Below, in pieces: positions 1 through 11,148 of a DNA stretch of 64,000 nt. This DNA comes from Halocaridina rubra (Eukaryota > Arthropoda > Malacostraca > Decapoda > Atyidae). The stretch covers positions 93,501 to 157,500 of the forward strand of contig JAXCGZ010015160.1 of the NCBI GenBank assembly GCA_037179515.1, in the 5' to 3' direction. Position 1 is the first letter of the stretch; each line of letters starts with the position of its first letter. The notes beneath the pieces are model-generated. The model did not search any database. It was not told where the DNA came from and saw only the letters and a list, made by a program, of their open reading frames with translations. The translations under genes were made by a program, and so were the position numbers.

Positions 1-530
1 GCGGCAAAACGTTTGCAGGTAGATTCGTTCTCCCGCATCCTCCTCCTCTTCTACTGCTTAATGCAAGATATTATGGAGAGAATGAAAAAAAAGCATTAAG
101 AACAAACAGCAAACAAACTTGCCATATAATATCGTCAGGGTAAAAGGCGTGCTAGAGCAAAAACGTTTGCAGTCCCCCGCATCCTCGTGTTCACCGCCAC
201 CATGCACGTCCCAGTGTATGCCTGTTGCCCACCGCATAATAGAGTGCATTAATATGTTTACTGTACAGTATATCTGTATATCTTTTATACTGTACACTAT
301 TTGCATGTTAATATAAATAACTACATGTCTTTCTGCTTTGCTATGCACCTATAAAATATGTTTTACTTATCTTATATCTTTGGTATAGTGCGTCTATGTA
401 TGGTTGTGAAACGTATCTATGCCCATTATCATTGTTTCTTATGGAAAAATGACTCGTTACATTATGCGCTTATTACATTACGCGGCACTTCTGAGAACCT
501 ATCTTCGTGTTATTCTAAGAGCTAAGTGTA
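1..530 (-). mobile_element. TIR DNA element, truncated by window edge
   Basis: This stretch is an inverted, diverged copy of 21788-22400. Both share the GAGGAGGAGG block, the gcaaacgttttgccgcc-like motif, the Oct-like atgcaaat stretch and the run up to the terminus. The terminus near 510-530 (cttcgtgttattctaagagc) corresponds to the reverse complement of the left end at 21788. Short open frames here are not conserved between copies and I do not call them genes. The other end lies outside the window. Confidence 0.7.
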
Positions 531-676
531 TACAGTATTAATGAAGTTTAATACAGTAATAATAATGTAATAATATAGTACAGATAATGAATACAAATGT
601 AGATAATGGGTAGGTCTTCGTTCGCATCCGTGATTGTTTGTAACTCGGTTGTTTGCAAGTAGGGTAACTTTTGTAT
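531..676 (-). mobile_element. Degenerate end of a second MITE family
   Basis: The segment around 615-672 (gtttgtaactcggttgtttg, then caagtagggtaac) is the reverse complement of a diverged version of the left end at 40491 (acttacgaacaaccaagtta). It is a decayed end of the same small DNA element, abutting the element at 1-530. No coding capacity is visible. Confidence 0.5.
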
Positions 677-1127
677 ATAATATAAAATGAGATATAAGTT
701 AACAATATTATGCCAGATACTACGGTATCAACAGACTAAGTCTCCAACTACAATAAAACCAGGTTTTGTTTAGTTCTTTTGCCTCATTTGTCAGCTATTG
801 TAAGGAAATAAAATATTATGGAGGGACAGCTTGCCAGCCCAGTTGGTGCATGTGGAATTTAGGTGGAAATCTTTCTACACAACACCAGGAATGTCATTCA
901 GGCTACTTCATACTACAAAGAATTTGAGGCTAAAATGGATATTCACTCAATACCAGGAATATAAAAAAAGAATAATACAATTTCTTAATGAGTACCAGAC
1001 CCTTAGATTTGGTTTCTCATAAAGTTTTAAATCCTAAAATAATGTGAGTTCAATAATAAGATAGATTCTTATAATAAAAATAACAATATGGTATATTGTG
1101 ATCAATACAACACTGAACATTATTATT
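677..1127. other. AT-rich stretch, nothing recognised
   Basis: No exon, RNA gene or transposon end was recognised. A 63-codon open frame at 831-1022 has no recognisable motif and is taken as chance. Confidence 0.5.
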
Positions 1128-1185
1128 ATTATTTATTTTATTTTTTATTTATTTATTTATTTATTTATTTATTTTTTACGAGTGA
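1128..1185. repeat. (ATTT)n tract, likely LINE 3' tail
   Basis: Tandem attt units sit directly beside the 3' end of the minus-strand LINE relic at 1186-1945. Read on the minus strand they form an (AAAT)n tail, as expected for a non-LTR element. The tract is therefore part of that insertion. Confidence 0.7.
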
Positions 1186-1945
1186 CACCGGGACAGGCGA
1201 AAAAAACTGTCCTCATCAATAAAGGCCCAGGTACAAGAAAACATTAACACAAAGGAAAAGAAAAAGGTTATGGACAAAGCTGAGATGAGGTAATGATACA
1301 CGAAGGAAAAGGACAGACTGAAAATATAGTCAAAGTCCTGAGGACCTGAAGATATGGAGGATTAGGCCCTGAGATAACGATAGATCTGCTTTTTGAGGGA
1401 AGATAGGTCATACAAATTTGGAAAGACAGAAGGAGGAAGAAAGTTCCAGTCTGGGGGTAGAATGGAAGAAGCAGTCGCTGTACTGACCAATCCGCGAGCT
1501 AAAAATCTCCACACAGTACATGTGAGACGAGGCCGCTTGGAGAGTGTTACGTGGCCTCGGCAGTGAGGGAGGGATGTAACCCCGCCAACTCATCAGAGCA
1601 GCGATGGATGTAGTAGCAATAGAAAAGAGATAGGGATGATACCTTACGGCGAAGAGAGAGAGAATCCAGATTAGAAGAGAAGGATCATTAATGAAGTCTG
1701 ACTGCCTTAGAGTCAACCCTATCAAGGAGATACGTATAAGGAAGAAGCACCCCAGATGTGTGAGCAGTATTCTAAGCAGGGACGGATAAGGCCTTTGTTG
1801 ATTTTAAGTAACTTTAAAGAGGAAAAGTAATGACGAAAATGAAACAGAGCCCCCAGTTTTTTGGATGCAGATTTAGAAATTCGGATTATGTGATTCCTCC
1901 AAGACAAGTTAGAGGCTATATGGATTCTTGGTAAGCGTATCAACT
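1186..1945 (-). pseudogene. Jockey/CR1-type LINE, 5'-truncated, 3' end
   Basis: Minus-strand frames at 1722-1943 and 1408-1725 give the C-terminal part of a non-LTR reverse transcriptase. Visible motifs are LSWRNHI, SASKKLG, YFSS, LIRPCLEYCSHIWGAS, then LPRPRNTLQAASS and SRIGQYSDCFF. The same series is seen in the longer copy at 36270-39190. The catalytic YADD region is missing, so this is a dead 5'-truncated copy. The 3' UTR carries a conserved block (cctttattgatgagg then ggtgtcac) and ends at the (ATTT)n tract. Confidence 0.85.
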
Positions 1946-2164
1946 TTTAGGCTGTACTAACGGGCATGAAAGATTTTATAGCTAAGAATCATAAATGCTA
2001 TGCCTTCCTTCTACTCTCCAATTAGAAAGTTTAGAGGCCAGTACAGCATACATGATCATATTATTTCATTATTGTATATCAAGCAAAGTGCAAATTAAAT
2101 TAAAGACTTGTGAAGGACTGTCCAGGACAGTTCGATGTTAATTCTTCCTTAAGTTGCCTACACC

Positions 2165-2335
2165 ACCACTGAATATTCTTGGATATTCGTTAAAAATCTC
2201 TTATTATCCCTTCCCATTTGACAAGTCACAAAACTCCCCATCTCTGTTTCTCTATATTTTATGTTTTCTTCGTGCCCAGACATGACATGGGTAGATTTTT
2301 TTTTTTGAACGTCCTGGTGTCACAATCATGAACAA
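2165..2335 (+). repeat. LINE/SINE tail-related repeat
   Basis: The stretch matches, with divergence, the repeats at 19977-20180, 21235-21435 and 40115-40372: gatattc, atcccttc, catctgacaagtca, ccatctctgtttctct, and finally ctggtgtcacaatcat. The closing block resembles the 3' end of the jockey-like LINE here, so it is either a LINE 3' UTR or a SINE that borrowed that tail. Confidence 0.6.
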
Positions 2336-2715
2336 TAAATTATAAATAATAGTTCCGTTTAGCTAATATTCATATAATAATTATTTTTATTTCTCACTCT
2401 TCTCTTTGTAATTACGAATAACTGTGTAATACATAAATTTGTCTTACAGTAATCCTTCTCTAGTTTTCTGGGTTTGCTAAAATACATTTTTTAAACCTTT
2501 TGCACATACATTTGACAATCTATTTCTGCTATGCAAGCATAGTGTATCAGATTTTTTCAAATTCCTTGGCTATTAAAGAATTCACACCTAATATATTTTA
2601 AGCTTTCCTTGTATGCCAATAATAAAGACAATTATGCTATTTTTTCTGAGATTTACTATGAATATTTTTAAGTCAAAATGTAAATTTGACATAATGGTAT
2701 AAAAGATTTACATAC

Positions 2716-2944
2716 CAATGACTGCAAAGCCATAACCATAAGAAGGTTTCCCCATTCTGTACGAGCAAGTAGGTACAGTCACTTCATGAAGTTTCTTTCC
2801 TGTTGTGGTAAATTTCCATATGTTGTCATCACCTTTCAACGGCCAAAATTCTTGAGCATGGGGATCATCTTTTGGAGCATTAAAGTGATATGAATCATGC
2901 TCATGGCCAGAAAATATGAAAGACGGGTGATGGGCAGTTATTCT
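2716..2944 (-). CDS. Metallophosphoesterase (Cdc1/Ted1/PGAP5 type), exon with GHxH motif
   Basis: Last exon found of a minus-strand gene. Acceptor (gtaattgcag) lies just above 2944 and donor (g|gtatgt) below 2716. It enters in phase 0 and leaves in phase 1, giving 76 codons plus one base. The peptide runs RITAHHPSFIFSGHEHDS, with the GHxH metal-binding motif of calcineurin-like phosphoesterases, and later LHEVTVPTCSYRMG, a segment typical of the family just after the active site. Family members act on GPI-anchor or related lipids in the secretory pathway (established for PGAP5 and Ted1). The C-terminal membrane segments expected next are not found between 1 and 2715 and probably lie beyond the window start. 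Confidence 0.85.
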
Positions 2945-3179
2945 CTGCAATTACAAACAGAGTAATATAGGGACAATGCTTTATGCAAAAGAAAATTTCA
3001 TGGTAAAACCATTCATAAGAGACAATTTAGCTCTTTTCTTGCTTAAAAACTATATATCATACACAACCATGTTGACACACAGCTGTCTTGGGGCATATGC
3101 GAAAATATCATACGCAGTTTTAACTGTACACAAGTTGTAATAATAATTATAATCTGAAAGTTCTAAAGCTAAAGTGGAA

Positions 3180-4140
3180 AGAGAGCAAAATGCAAAGATC
3201 GAATTACGTATGCACAATGAGGCGGCAAAGTGACCAAGGAGAGCAAGTGTTTGCCAGTCTTTGTCCCACACTTACCAGAGTAAGATCTAGTGTTACTTTG
3301 CATTTCCTTCATTGCATGCATGAAGGTTTTACAGTTTTGTTAACCCTCATGTGCTTTGCACATATGATTCTCAAGAAAGTAAGTGCTAAGGGCCGCAATG
3401 AAAAAAGTCCAAAAGTTTACAGCAAATATTTGAAGTTTTAGAGCAGTTGAAAACGATATCAACATCGAAAGTGGTGAAAAATTAGGAAACAATAAGTCTA
3501 GCATTCCCTCAATATTGCTAGAGGAGAAAGAAATTAGTATCAACTAATGCTTTGCCTGCGCTGTCTAAAGTTGTGTCTTAAGTTTGTGATACAATGCTTG
3601 TGAAAACTGACACAACATGAGATATGTGGTTGGAAAATATGGTGCAAGAGAAGCTCCCTATTGTTAGATATATCTTTTATGAGAAGGCACTTCAGCTTTA
3701 TGAAAATTTTAGTGGGGGTGTTATTAGCAAAGAATTGCTGCATAGTTTTATAAAGCGTCATAACCTTAAACATTTTTAAATCACAGGTGATGTGGCGTCT
3801 CCTGAAAAAGATTATCTTCCAAAACAAGTCTTCAATTGTGATGAAATGGGTCTTTGGAAAACAATGCCAAATTGCATCCATAAAGATGCCAAGCTGCCCA
3901 CAGGATATAAGACCTATTAAGATCATATGAATCTGGTGTTAGGCGGCAATGCTGCAGACCATATGAATAAGCCTGGCCTCTTGTATAAAGCAGTAAATCT
4001 GTGAGCATTCAGAGATAAAAATAAGCATCTCTACCCGTGTTCTGATAGTAATGAATACTAAAAAGGCTTGGTTGAAGGTTAGTCTATTCCTGCACTGGTT
4101 CCATCAATGTTTCTAAACCATCTTAATGGACAGGTACAAT
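3180..4140 (+). pseudogene. Jerky/Tigger-like DDE transposase relic
   Basis: The plus strand, read with several stops and shifts, gives pieces of a CENP-B/Jerky-type transposase. Around 3620-3780 it reads MWLENM..., IFYEKALQLYENFSG, LHSFIKRHNLKHF, which resembles the CENP-B helix-turn-helix domain. Around 3815-4100 it reads KQVFNCDEMGLWKTMPN, GYKTY, NLVLGGNAA, NKPGLLYKAVN, LFLHWFHQCF, matching the first catalytic Asp region of the DDE domain. Inactive, and inserted in the intron between the exons at 4236-4352 and 2716-2944. It is only distantly related to the Tigger copies at 16025 and 31159. Confidence 0.75.
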
Positions 4141-4175
4141 AACATTTAAAATAACAATAATTGTAATAACAAACA

Positions 4176-4255
4176 ACAATGCCAGAGCCTTTACCTCTTT
4201 TATCTTCTTCTTTGTAACAATGACAGAAACTTTACCTCTTTAATCTTCTTCTTAG
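4176..4255. repeat. 41-bp tandem duplication covering a 5' splice site
   Basis: The segment ttacctctt-(t/a)-atcttcttctt is present at 4191 and again at 4232, a shift of 41 bp. On the minus strand the duplicated unit holds the end of the exon at 4236-4352 and its donor GTAAAG. A decoy donor therefore lies at 4193-4194 within the intron. Confidence 0.8.
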
Positions 4256-4352
4256 TAAGTGGAAGCAATGGCATATGAGACAGCAATACCACCATTCTCT
4301 CAATATCCGGTGATGAATTTGGTACTTTCTCAAAGTCATCCATTACCCGAAC
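4236..4352 (-). CDS. Metallophosphoesterase exon with the LSHMPL motif
   Basis: A 39-codon exon in phase 0 at both ends. Acceptor is ctgtttaag above 4352; donor GTAAAG is below 4236. The peptide starts VRVMDDFEKVPNSSPDIER and continues MVVLLSHMPLLPLT. The His of LLSHMPL is the fourth metal-binding motif of calcineurin-like phosphoesterases, in the expected place between the GDND and GHEH motifs. A 41-bp duplication at its end creates a second, downstream donor. Confidence 0.85.
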
Positions 4353-4811
4353 CTTAAACAGAATATGGATATAAATGTAAGATTAATGGCAGACAAATAT
4401 AAACATATAATAGCATGTATAATGAGTAAGTTTAAAGAAGTAATGACAATTTTCTACAGAGAAGAATAGAAATCTCTTGATGAATGTGAGAAAAAACTAA
4501 TAAAGAAAATATTGAATATGTACTACAGTGCATCTTATACGTGACATGTATTATCATGAACTATTTCAGAGAAAATAATTACAGTGAGACTTCCTAAATT
4601 TAATTTTAATTTTAAAGACCAATGCAAGTTAAACAACAACAGTAACAGTGTGTATTAAGAAAACCTCAAGGTTCCTTTACATGTTGGCATTATTTTGCAC
4701 TGTAGAAAGAGGAACATTGCATTGCATCTTCTCACTGCTTAGCACCTAATTACAAAAATAGTTGACTGCAACCTTTCCAAATATAGGCAAAGAGTTTGTA
4801 TATTCACTCAC
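4353..4811 (-). other. Intron
   Basis: Intron between the exons at 4812-4949 and 4236-4352, bounded by gtgagt and a ttaag acceptor. AT-rich; no element recognised. Confidence 0.75.
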
Positions 4812-4949
4812 TTGTGTGAAGTCTACAAATTCATATGGAACAAACATGGACTGATTGAAGACCTGGTAAAATCTTTGTACTTTCTTCCACGTTGCCACAT
4901 CTGATCCCTCGCCACCTATATCATTATCCCCAGGAACATATATTGTTTG
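4812..4949 (-). CDS. Metallophosphoesterase exon with the GDND motif
   Basis: A 46-codon exon in phase 0 at both ends, between acceptor cccccacag and donor gtgagt. The peptide opens QTIYVPGDNDIGGEGSD, the third metal-binding motif (the GNH[ED] position, here GDND followed by IGGE as in the Cdc1/Ted1 group), and ends FVPYEFVDFTQ. Spacing from the GDILDDG motif of the exon at 5662-5824 is normal for the family. The joined reading frame is continuous. Confidence 0.88.
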
Positions 4950-5331
4950 CTGTGGGGGGATAATGCAATTCATTATAAAAAAAATTGACTTAACAATTTT
5001 TTTGCCTATGCAAAATTAATGTTACAGCACTTATCGTACAAAAATATTCCATACCTATTACTTTCTATTTCATTGATGTATAAGCTATCGTGCGTCAGTC
5101 CATATGCCTTTCAGTCTTGCCTGAAGTAGTTTCTAATTACTTACTATATTATAAATAAACACTACTTCACGGTATTCACACATGTTATAAACATGGCAAT
5201 ATGAAGTAATAACGAGAGGTGCCGGCATTCTATAAAGATAGCTTTCACCAAATTAATTGCTTTTATGGTAAGCATATGCAAAGGACAAAAAGAATTCAAC
5301 AACTATTATTATATTAGCCTTATACTGCATT

Positions 5332-5568
5332 CTAAAATTTTAAGCCATAATGTAAATCACTGAATTCTACAGTGTACACAAATTTGTGAGCATCTATTTT
5401 TCTTCCTCTTTGTAAGACTGCAAACTTAAATAATTCTTTTCTGTTTATATCCATTTTACAAAACTTAATAAGGGCATCGAGCATTACTTTCCGAGCTCCG
5501 TCCTGTGTGTGTTCACCACCATTCGATTGGGGATTAGTAATGACACATAAGAAAAGGGAACACAACAA
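5332..5568 (-). other. Unassigned minus-strand open frame in an intron
   Basis: The frame encodes 78 residues with normal-looking composition and includes ARKVMLDALIKF, ELFKFAVLQRGRKIDAHKF and VYTVEFSD before a stop. A possible acceptor (cacacacag) lies upstream in phase 0, matching the phase of the preceding exon at 5662. The pattern faintly recalls cystatin-like folds but lacks the QxVxG loop. It could be an alternative terminal exon, an exon relic or chance; there is no proof. Confidence 0.2.
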
Positions 5569-5661
5569 CAGAAGAGTAAAGAAAATTGTGTAAGATGAGC
5601 ACTGAAAATGCTAAACATGTACAAAAGTAGCCATTTATTACAGTTAAGTTTAAAGAATTAC

Positions 5662-5824
5662 CTTTACATAAGATGGAATGTGCATCAATGACTTGAAATG
5701 TTCTGCTTTAGCTTTAAAACCGTCATCGTTACTTATGCTTCCATCATCAAGAATATCCCCAAGAAATATGACAACATCTGGCTTTGTTTTCCATACAGCA
5801 AGATTGAAGCCACGGCTTACAAAT
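5662..5824 (-). CDS. Metallophosphoesterase exon with the GDILDDG motif
   Basis: A 163-bp exon that enters in phase 2 and leaves in phase 0. Acceptor is attttgtag; donor is g|gtaatt. Its first base completes the Arg codon split from the exon at 35719-35934, giving WDAD-R-FVSRGF. The peptide includes WKTKPDVVIFLGDILDDGSI, the second metal-binding motif (GDxxDxG), then HFKSLMHIPSYVK. The next exon upstream in the gene is 29.9 kb away. Confidence 0.88.
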
Positions 5825-6301
5825 CTACAAAATAAACCAAGTGCAACATGTTAATTCAAAACAATACAGTATTTCATATACAGTACATAATTTTTGAATA
5901 TAATATTTGCCATTATTACAAACATTTTCTATAGAATTGCATATTAAAAGCTTAAAAAGTAAATATCAAACTTAATCATATTAAAATAAATAAGTTCATA
6001 TTAAATTAGGTCATGGAGAAAATGAAGTCATTCTAATGGGACAAGAAACTTCATCCATACATCATCCAATTCCTCTCGTAAAAAGGGCAGAAGTATCATC
6101 TGCATGATGCCAAAAACTATTTTTTTTTGAGAAATGATGGAGGTTAAGGTCATTTTTCTTATTAAATAAAATTTGCAATAATTAAGCTGATTATGCTTTC
6201 ATTATTTAAATGAAGGAAATAACCACAAGCAAAGGAAAGTCTACCAACTTTTCATTTCTCTATTCCTCTTGGCTGCATTTCCTGATATAACGTGATGGTG
6301 A

Positions 6302-6475
6302 TCGGTTTTACGTCAGAGACTCCCTTTTCTGCTAAGGGTTAGGATGGTTCCTTCTTGTGAAGGACTTTGGTTTTGGTGTGACCATTACCCTGAGTGAATA
6401 CCCTTTCTGAACTCAAACTGTGGTGGGCCGTGAACCCATGACCTGACATAATATACAAGGTAGAGACTCATTTCT
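6302..6475 (-). mobile_element. tRNA-derived SINE, copy 2
   Basis: The reverse complement reads cagggtaatggtcacaccaa, then aacccttagcagaaaaggga, gtctctgacgtaaaa. The same body occurs at 60566-60778 and 26727-26868. A B-box-like gggttcacggccc lies at 6426-6438. No poly(A) or target duplication is clear, so it is an older copy. Confidence 0.7.
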
Positions 6476-7070
6476 CCCAATCACCTACACTATCCAATTA
6501 AGTTTACTGATTCCAGACAATAAGTTATATTCAAGTCACATACACTACTCTTGGGTGATGCAAGTACTGTAGATAAGTCTTTGATCCAGATTTAATATTA
6601 ACTGGTCTATTATTAATAATGTTTGAATTATATATAAAACAGTAAATAATACTCAAGCTGCACATAAATTTTTGTCACAAATGTCCTTACTTGTGAAACT
6701 GGTCAAATAAGCACTAGGCTACTGAACACTTCTACTTACATGCAAGTTATAGTCAGAACTATCTTTCTCTGCACTTGCTTGCTCTTCTCTTGAGTGATTT
6801 TTGTGAAATTGACTTGCTATATTTTAACAAGAATTATGGCACTTCAGATTCAAAATGAAATTTCCACCATAACTACGAAAATATTACAGTAATTTGTAAA
6901 GGCTACAATGAAACTTTTCTTACTTTAAAGTTTAGCATTTATACTGCAGTGTTTCATGTATAGAATTAAGAATTACTCATAGCAAAATACCATATAGTGT
7001 GTACAAAAGTATTCATACACTAGTACATTACTGTATACAGTATACCAAATTTGTGTTCTTCATACATCAG

Positions 7071-7074
<4 letters not shown>

Positions 7075-7134
<60 letters not shown>

Positions 7135-7144
7135 CCCCCCCCCC
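7075..7144. repeat. (TA)n plus C-run
   Basis: About 28 TA units are followed by a run of about ten C. The apparent Tyr-Ile protein in this region is microsatellite translation and not a gene. Confidence 0.9.
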
Positions 7145-7503
7145 AGAGAATGGTTGGACACTTATTTCCTTTTTAACTACAGTGCCGTACATGCTCTCAA
7201 ACTTTTGTTTACTCTATTATTGTGGCTTAGGGCAATGATTCTGTTTATTCATGAATAAATTTCTTTTGTTAAACCTGTCCCCATCCTCAATGAACCTCTT
7301 GAAGTAATTTCTTACTGTATTAAAATAGCAACTTCAGCTACAATTCTATGGAATTAAATATGAAAAATATCAAGGTCACAATTTCTCCGTGACTAAGAAA
7401 CAATGAAAATATATTTTCATGTTATGTATACTACCCTTCTAGGAAGTTTTTAGTGTTTCTACAATTTTTCACTAAATTCATTTATTTGAAAGTATTTAAA
7501 GTA

Positions 7504-9062
7504 CAGTGTTCCTTCAATTATCGCGAAGGTTGGGTTCCGGGACCTGGCGCGAGACAGGAAAATCGCGGAGTAGGATCAGCCTATATGTACATAGATATTC
7601 TAATATATTTTTACGTTTACACCGTATAAACTGTATAAACCCTCCTAGTACTGTTAACAAACCACCCTTTACTTCATAAATAACAGCATGCAAGCATAAA
7701 TTTATATGACATACTCATGTACATACGTATTTTACAATTATTTTTACGTTTACTGTATAAACCCTAACTGCACTGCACTGTTAAATAACTACCCTTTACT
7801 TTATAAATAACAGCATGCAACGTAAATTTATATGTACGTGATAGGTAAACTTACCGTCAATGAGGTGGTAATGAGTTTGTAGACGCCAGAGGAAATTATT
7901 CTGCAGCCAATAACAGCTTTACGGCTGTTATTCATTGAGGCCAAAATAGCGGCCGACATCCGTAAACCTTTTTCCTTCTTTCAACATATCTAAGAGTTTC
8001 ACCTTTATCTGTTATGGTTAACTTTTCCTTTGCCGCTTAGGCTCACTACAAGAAGCCTTAAAAGATGACGGATGCTTGGGAGGCATTGCAAAGGTTAAAA
8101 TATGCGAGTAAAAAAATCACAGGCAAAACGTATTAATAAGCACAACGTGAACGGCACAAACGTGAGTTAGACTGAACGGTGAGGCGAGACAATGGAAGAT
8201 GGTGCAAGCCTTTGTCCGAAATGCTGATACCGGTATCGTATTTTACATGTTGTAATACTGTTAGTATTTACGTTTTTTACTATTATTTACTGTTTTATTA
8301 TTCTTAGGCTAAGATATATGTTTTTTTATCAATAAAATCATGAAACTACTGGAAATTTGAATATATATGCTAGCTCACGTAGGTACGACCCCAATACATT
8401 GTACGCTATCGGACACTATTTCACATGATGCAATACTGTGAGTTATATATCTAAATTTATGTTTTTTACAATTTTTTACTGTTTTATTACTCTTAGGCTA
8501 GGAAATACTTGTTTTATCAATAAAATAATGAAAATTTCAATATGTACTATCTTACGTAGGTTCGACCCTTTTCGTTTTCCGAAACGATGATACCGGTATC
8601 ATATTTTACATGGTGCAATATTGTTAGTATTTATGTTTTTTACTATATTTTACTGTTTAAATATTCTTAGGCTAAGAAATATGTTTTTTTTATCAATAAA
8701 ATCATGAAATTACTGGAAATATAAATATATATGCTGGCTCACGTAGCTGCGACCCCAATGCATTGTACGCTATCAGACACTATTTCACATGATGCAATAC
8801 TGTGAGTTATACTGTATATCTAAATTTATGTTTTTTACTATTTTTACTGTTTTATTATTCGTAGGCTGGGAAATAAAAAATTTTTATCAATTAAATAATG
8901 AAATAAGTTTTGTTCAATAAACAAAAATGAAAATACTGAAAATATTAATTTTTTTAATATTTTAATATTTTTGCATATACCAAAAAAAAAAAAATTTGCC
9001 AAAAAAAATCGCGGTACAGAGGAATCACGAGCCAAGAAACGCGACACAGCGAAGGATCACTG
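7504..9062 (-). mobile_element. Tigger-family element, internally deleted (E1)
   Basis: It starts cagtgttccttcaattatcg after TA and ends gaaggatcactg before TA, giving a TA target duplication and inverted termini. Inside, 7915-8130 keeps the start of the transposase gene on the minus strand (MPPK..., PKRQRK, KVKLLDML..., VRYI region) but the catalytic part is deleted. The right half (8205-8870) holds the family's tandem modules with GATACCGGTATC at 8226 and 8589. Length is 1559 bp, non-autonomous. Confidence 0.85.
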
Positions 9063-9109
9063 TACTTATGTGTTATAATTCTCATGCTGAAGCAACACAA
9101 ACACAATAA

Positions 9110-9210
<101 letters not shown>

Positions 9211-9504
9211 TGATCCCTCGTTTATCGCGTGGGTTAAGTTCTGGGACCGACCGCGATAGGTGAATTTCCGCGAAGTAGGATCACCCTATATGTGCATACA
9301 TATTTTACGTTTATTTTTACGTTTACTGTATAAACCCTCCCTGTACTGTTAACAAACCACCCTTTATTTCATAAATAATTGCATGCAAGCGTAAATTAAT
9401 ATGAAAGTGATAGGTAAACTTTCCGTGAATGAGGTGGTAATGACAAGACATACTCATGTACATAGGTATTTTACAATTACAGTGTTCCCCCCCTTATCGC
9501 GGTA

Positions 9505-11148
9505 CAGTGTTCACCCCCTTATCGCGGTAGTTCGGTTCCGGGACCCGGTGCGAACCAGGAAATCCGCGGAGTAGGATCAGCCTATATGTACAAAGATATT
9601 TTAATATATTTTTACGTTTACACTCTAAAGACCCTCCCTGTACTATTAACAAACCACCCTTTACTTCATAAATAACAGCATGCAATGTAAATTTATATAA
9701 AAGTGATAGATAAAATTACGGTGAATGAAGTGGTTATGACATGACACACTCATTTACAATTATTTTTAAGTTTATGTACTGCATAAACCCTCCCTGCACT
9801 GTTAAAAAAACATGAACTATTTCACGTAGGTGAGAGCTACTGGAAATATAAATATATATGCTAGCTCACGTAGCTATCGGACACTACATATATTGCATGA
9901 TGCAATACTGTGAGTTATACTGAACGTACGTATATCTAAATTTATGTTTTTTACTATTTTTTACTGTTTTATTATTCTTAGGCTTGGAAATGCTTGTTTT
10001 ATCAATAACATAATGAATATTTTAATATTCACTAGGTCATGTAGGCGAGAGCCTTTGCGTTTTCCGAAACACTGATACCGGTATCGTATTTTACGTGGAG
10101 CAATACTGTTTACTATTTTTTACTGTTTTATTATTCTTAGGCTAAGAAATACGTTTTTTTTATCAATAAAATCATGAACTTACTGGAAATATAAATATAT
10201 ATGCTAGCTCACATAGCTATCGGACACTATTTCGCACGATGCAATACTGTGAGTTATACTGTACGTACGTACGTATATCTAAATTTATGTATATGCTAGC
10301 TCACGTAGCTATCGGACACTATATATATCGCATGATGCAATACTGTGAGTTATACTGTACGTACGTATATCTAAATTTATGTTTTTTTACTATTTTTTAC
10401 TGTTTTATTATTCTTAGGCTAGGAAATACTTGTTTTATCAATAAAATAATGAAAATTTTAATATTCACTAGGTCACGTAGGTAAGAGCCTTTGCGTTTTC
10501 CGAAACACTGATACCGGTATCGTATCTTACGTGGTGCAATACTGTTTACTACTTTATTTACTGTTTTATTATTCTTAGGCTAAGAAATACGTTTTTTTTA
10601 TCAATAAAATCATGAAACTACTGGAAATATAAATATATATGCTAGCTCACGTAGCTGCGACCCCAATACATTGTACGCTATCAAACACTATTTTGTATGA
10701 AGCAATACTGTGAGTTATACTGTACGTACATATATCATTCAGTTATTAGTACAATGTATATTAATTTAAAATTCATTTACTTATTTGATGATTGTACAAA
10801 ATCTATTGTATTTATTCATTGTACTTTGGACCAAATATTCCTTTCGTAAAGATTATACTTTTCAAAAGAGGTGGTCAATAAACGTATCTATCTATCTATC
10901 TATCTAAATTTAGTTTTTTACTATTTTTTAAAGTTTTATTATTCGTAGGCTGGGAAATAATTTTTTTTATCAATTAGATAATGAAATATGTTTTTTTCAA
11001 TACAAAAATGAAAATACTGAGAATTTTTTTTTTTTATATTTTAATATTTTTGCATATACCCATAAAAAATAATAATAATTTATTAAAAAAAAAAACGCGA
11101 TACAGTGAGAAAGCGAACCAAGAAACGCGAATAACCGGGGGAACACTG
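9505..11148 (+). mobile_element. Tigger derivative (E3a) inserted inside another copy's terminal repeat
   Basis: A complete left tip (cagtgttcacccccttatcg) begins one base after the first 25 bp of the host's tip, so two tips lie in tandem at 9480 and 9505. The right tip ccgggggaacactg ends at 11148. The host then resumes with TTGTTCTGTTCC, matching the sequence expected after cgcggTA. Subterminal modules with GATACCGGTATC lie at 10074 and 10510. Non-autonomous, 1644 bp. Confidence 0.8.
10735..10910 (+). repeat. Retro-like segment with AATAAA and (TATC)n tail
   Basis: A segment of about 165 bp ends aaagaggtggtcaataaacg followed by tatctatctatc. It recurs at 15425-15598 and 42465-42650 at the same relative place in three Tigger derivatives. 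A poly(A) signal plus simple-repeat tail suggests an old non-LTR insertion inherited by a Tigger subfamily. Confidence 0.6.
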
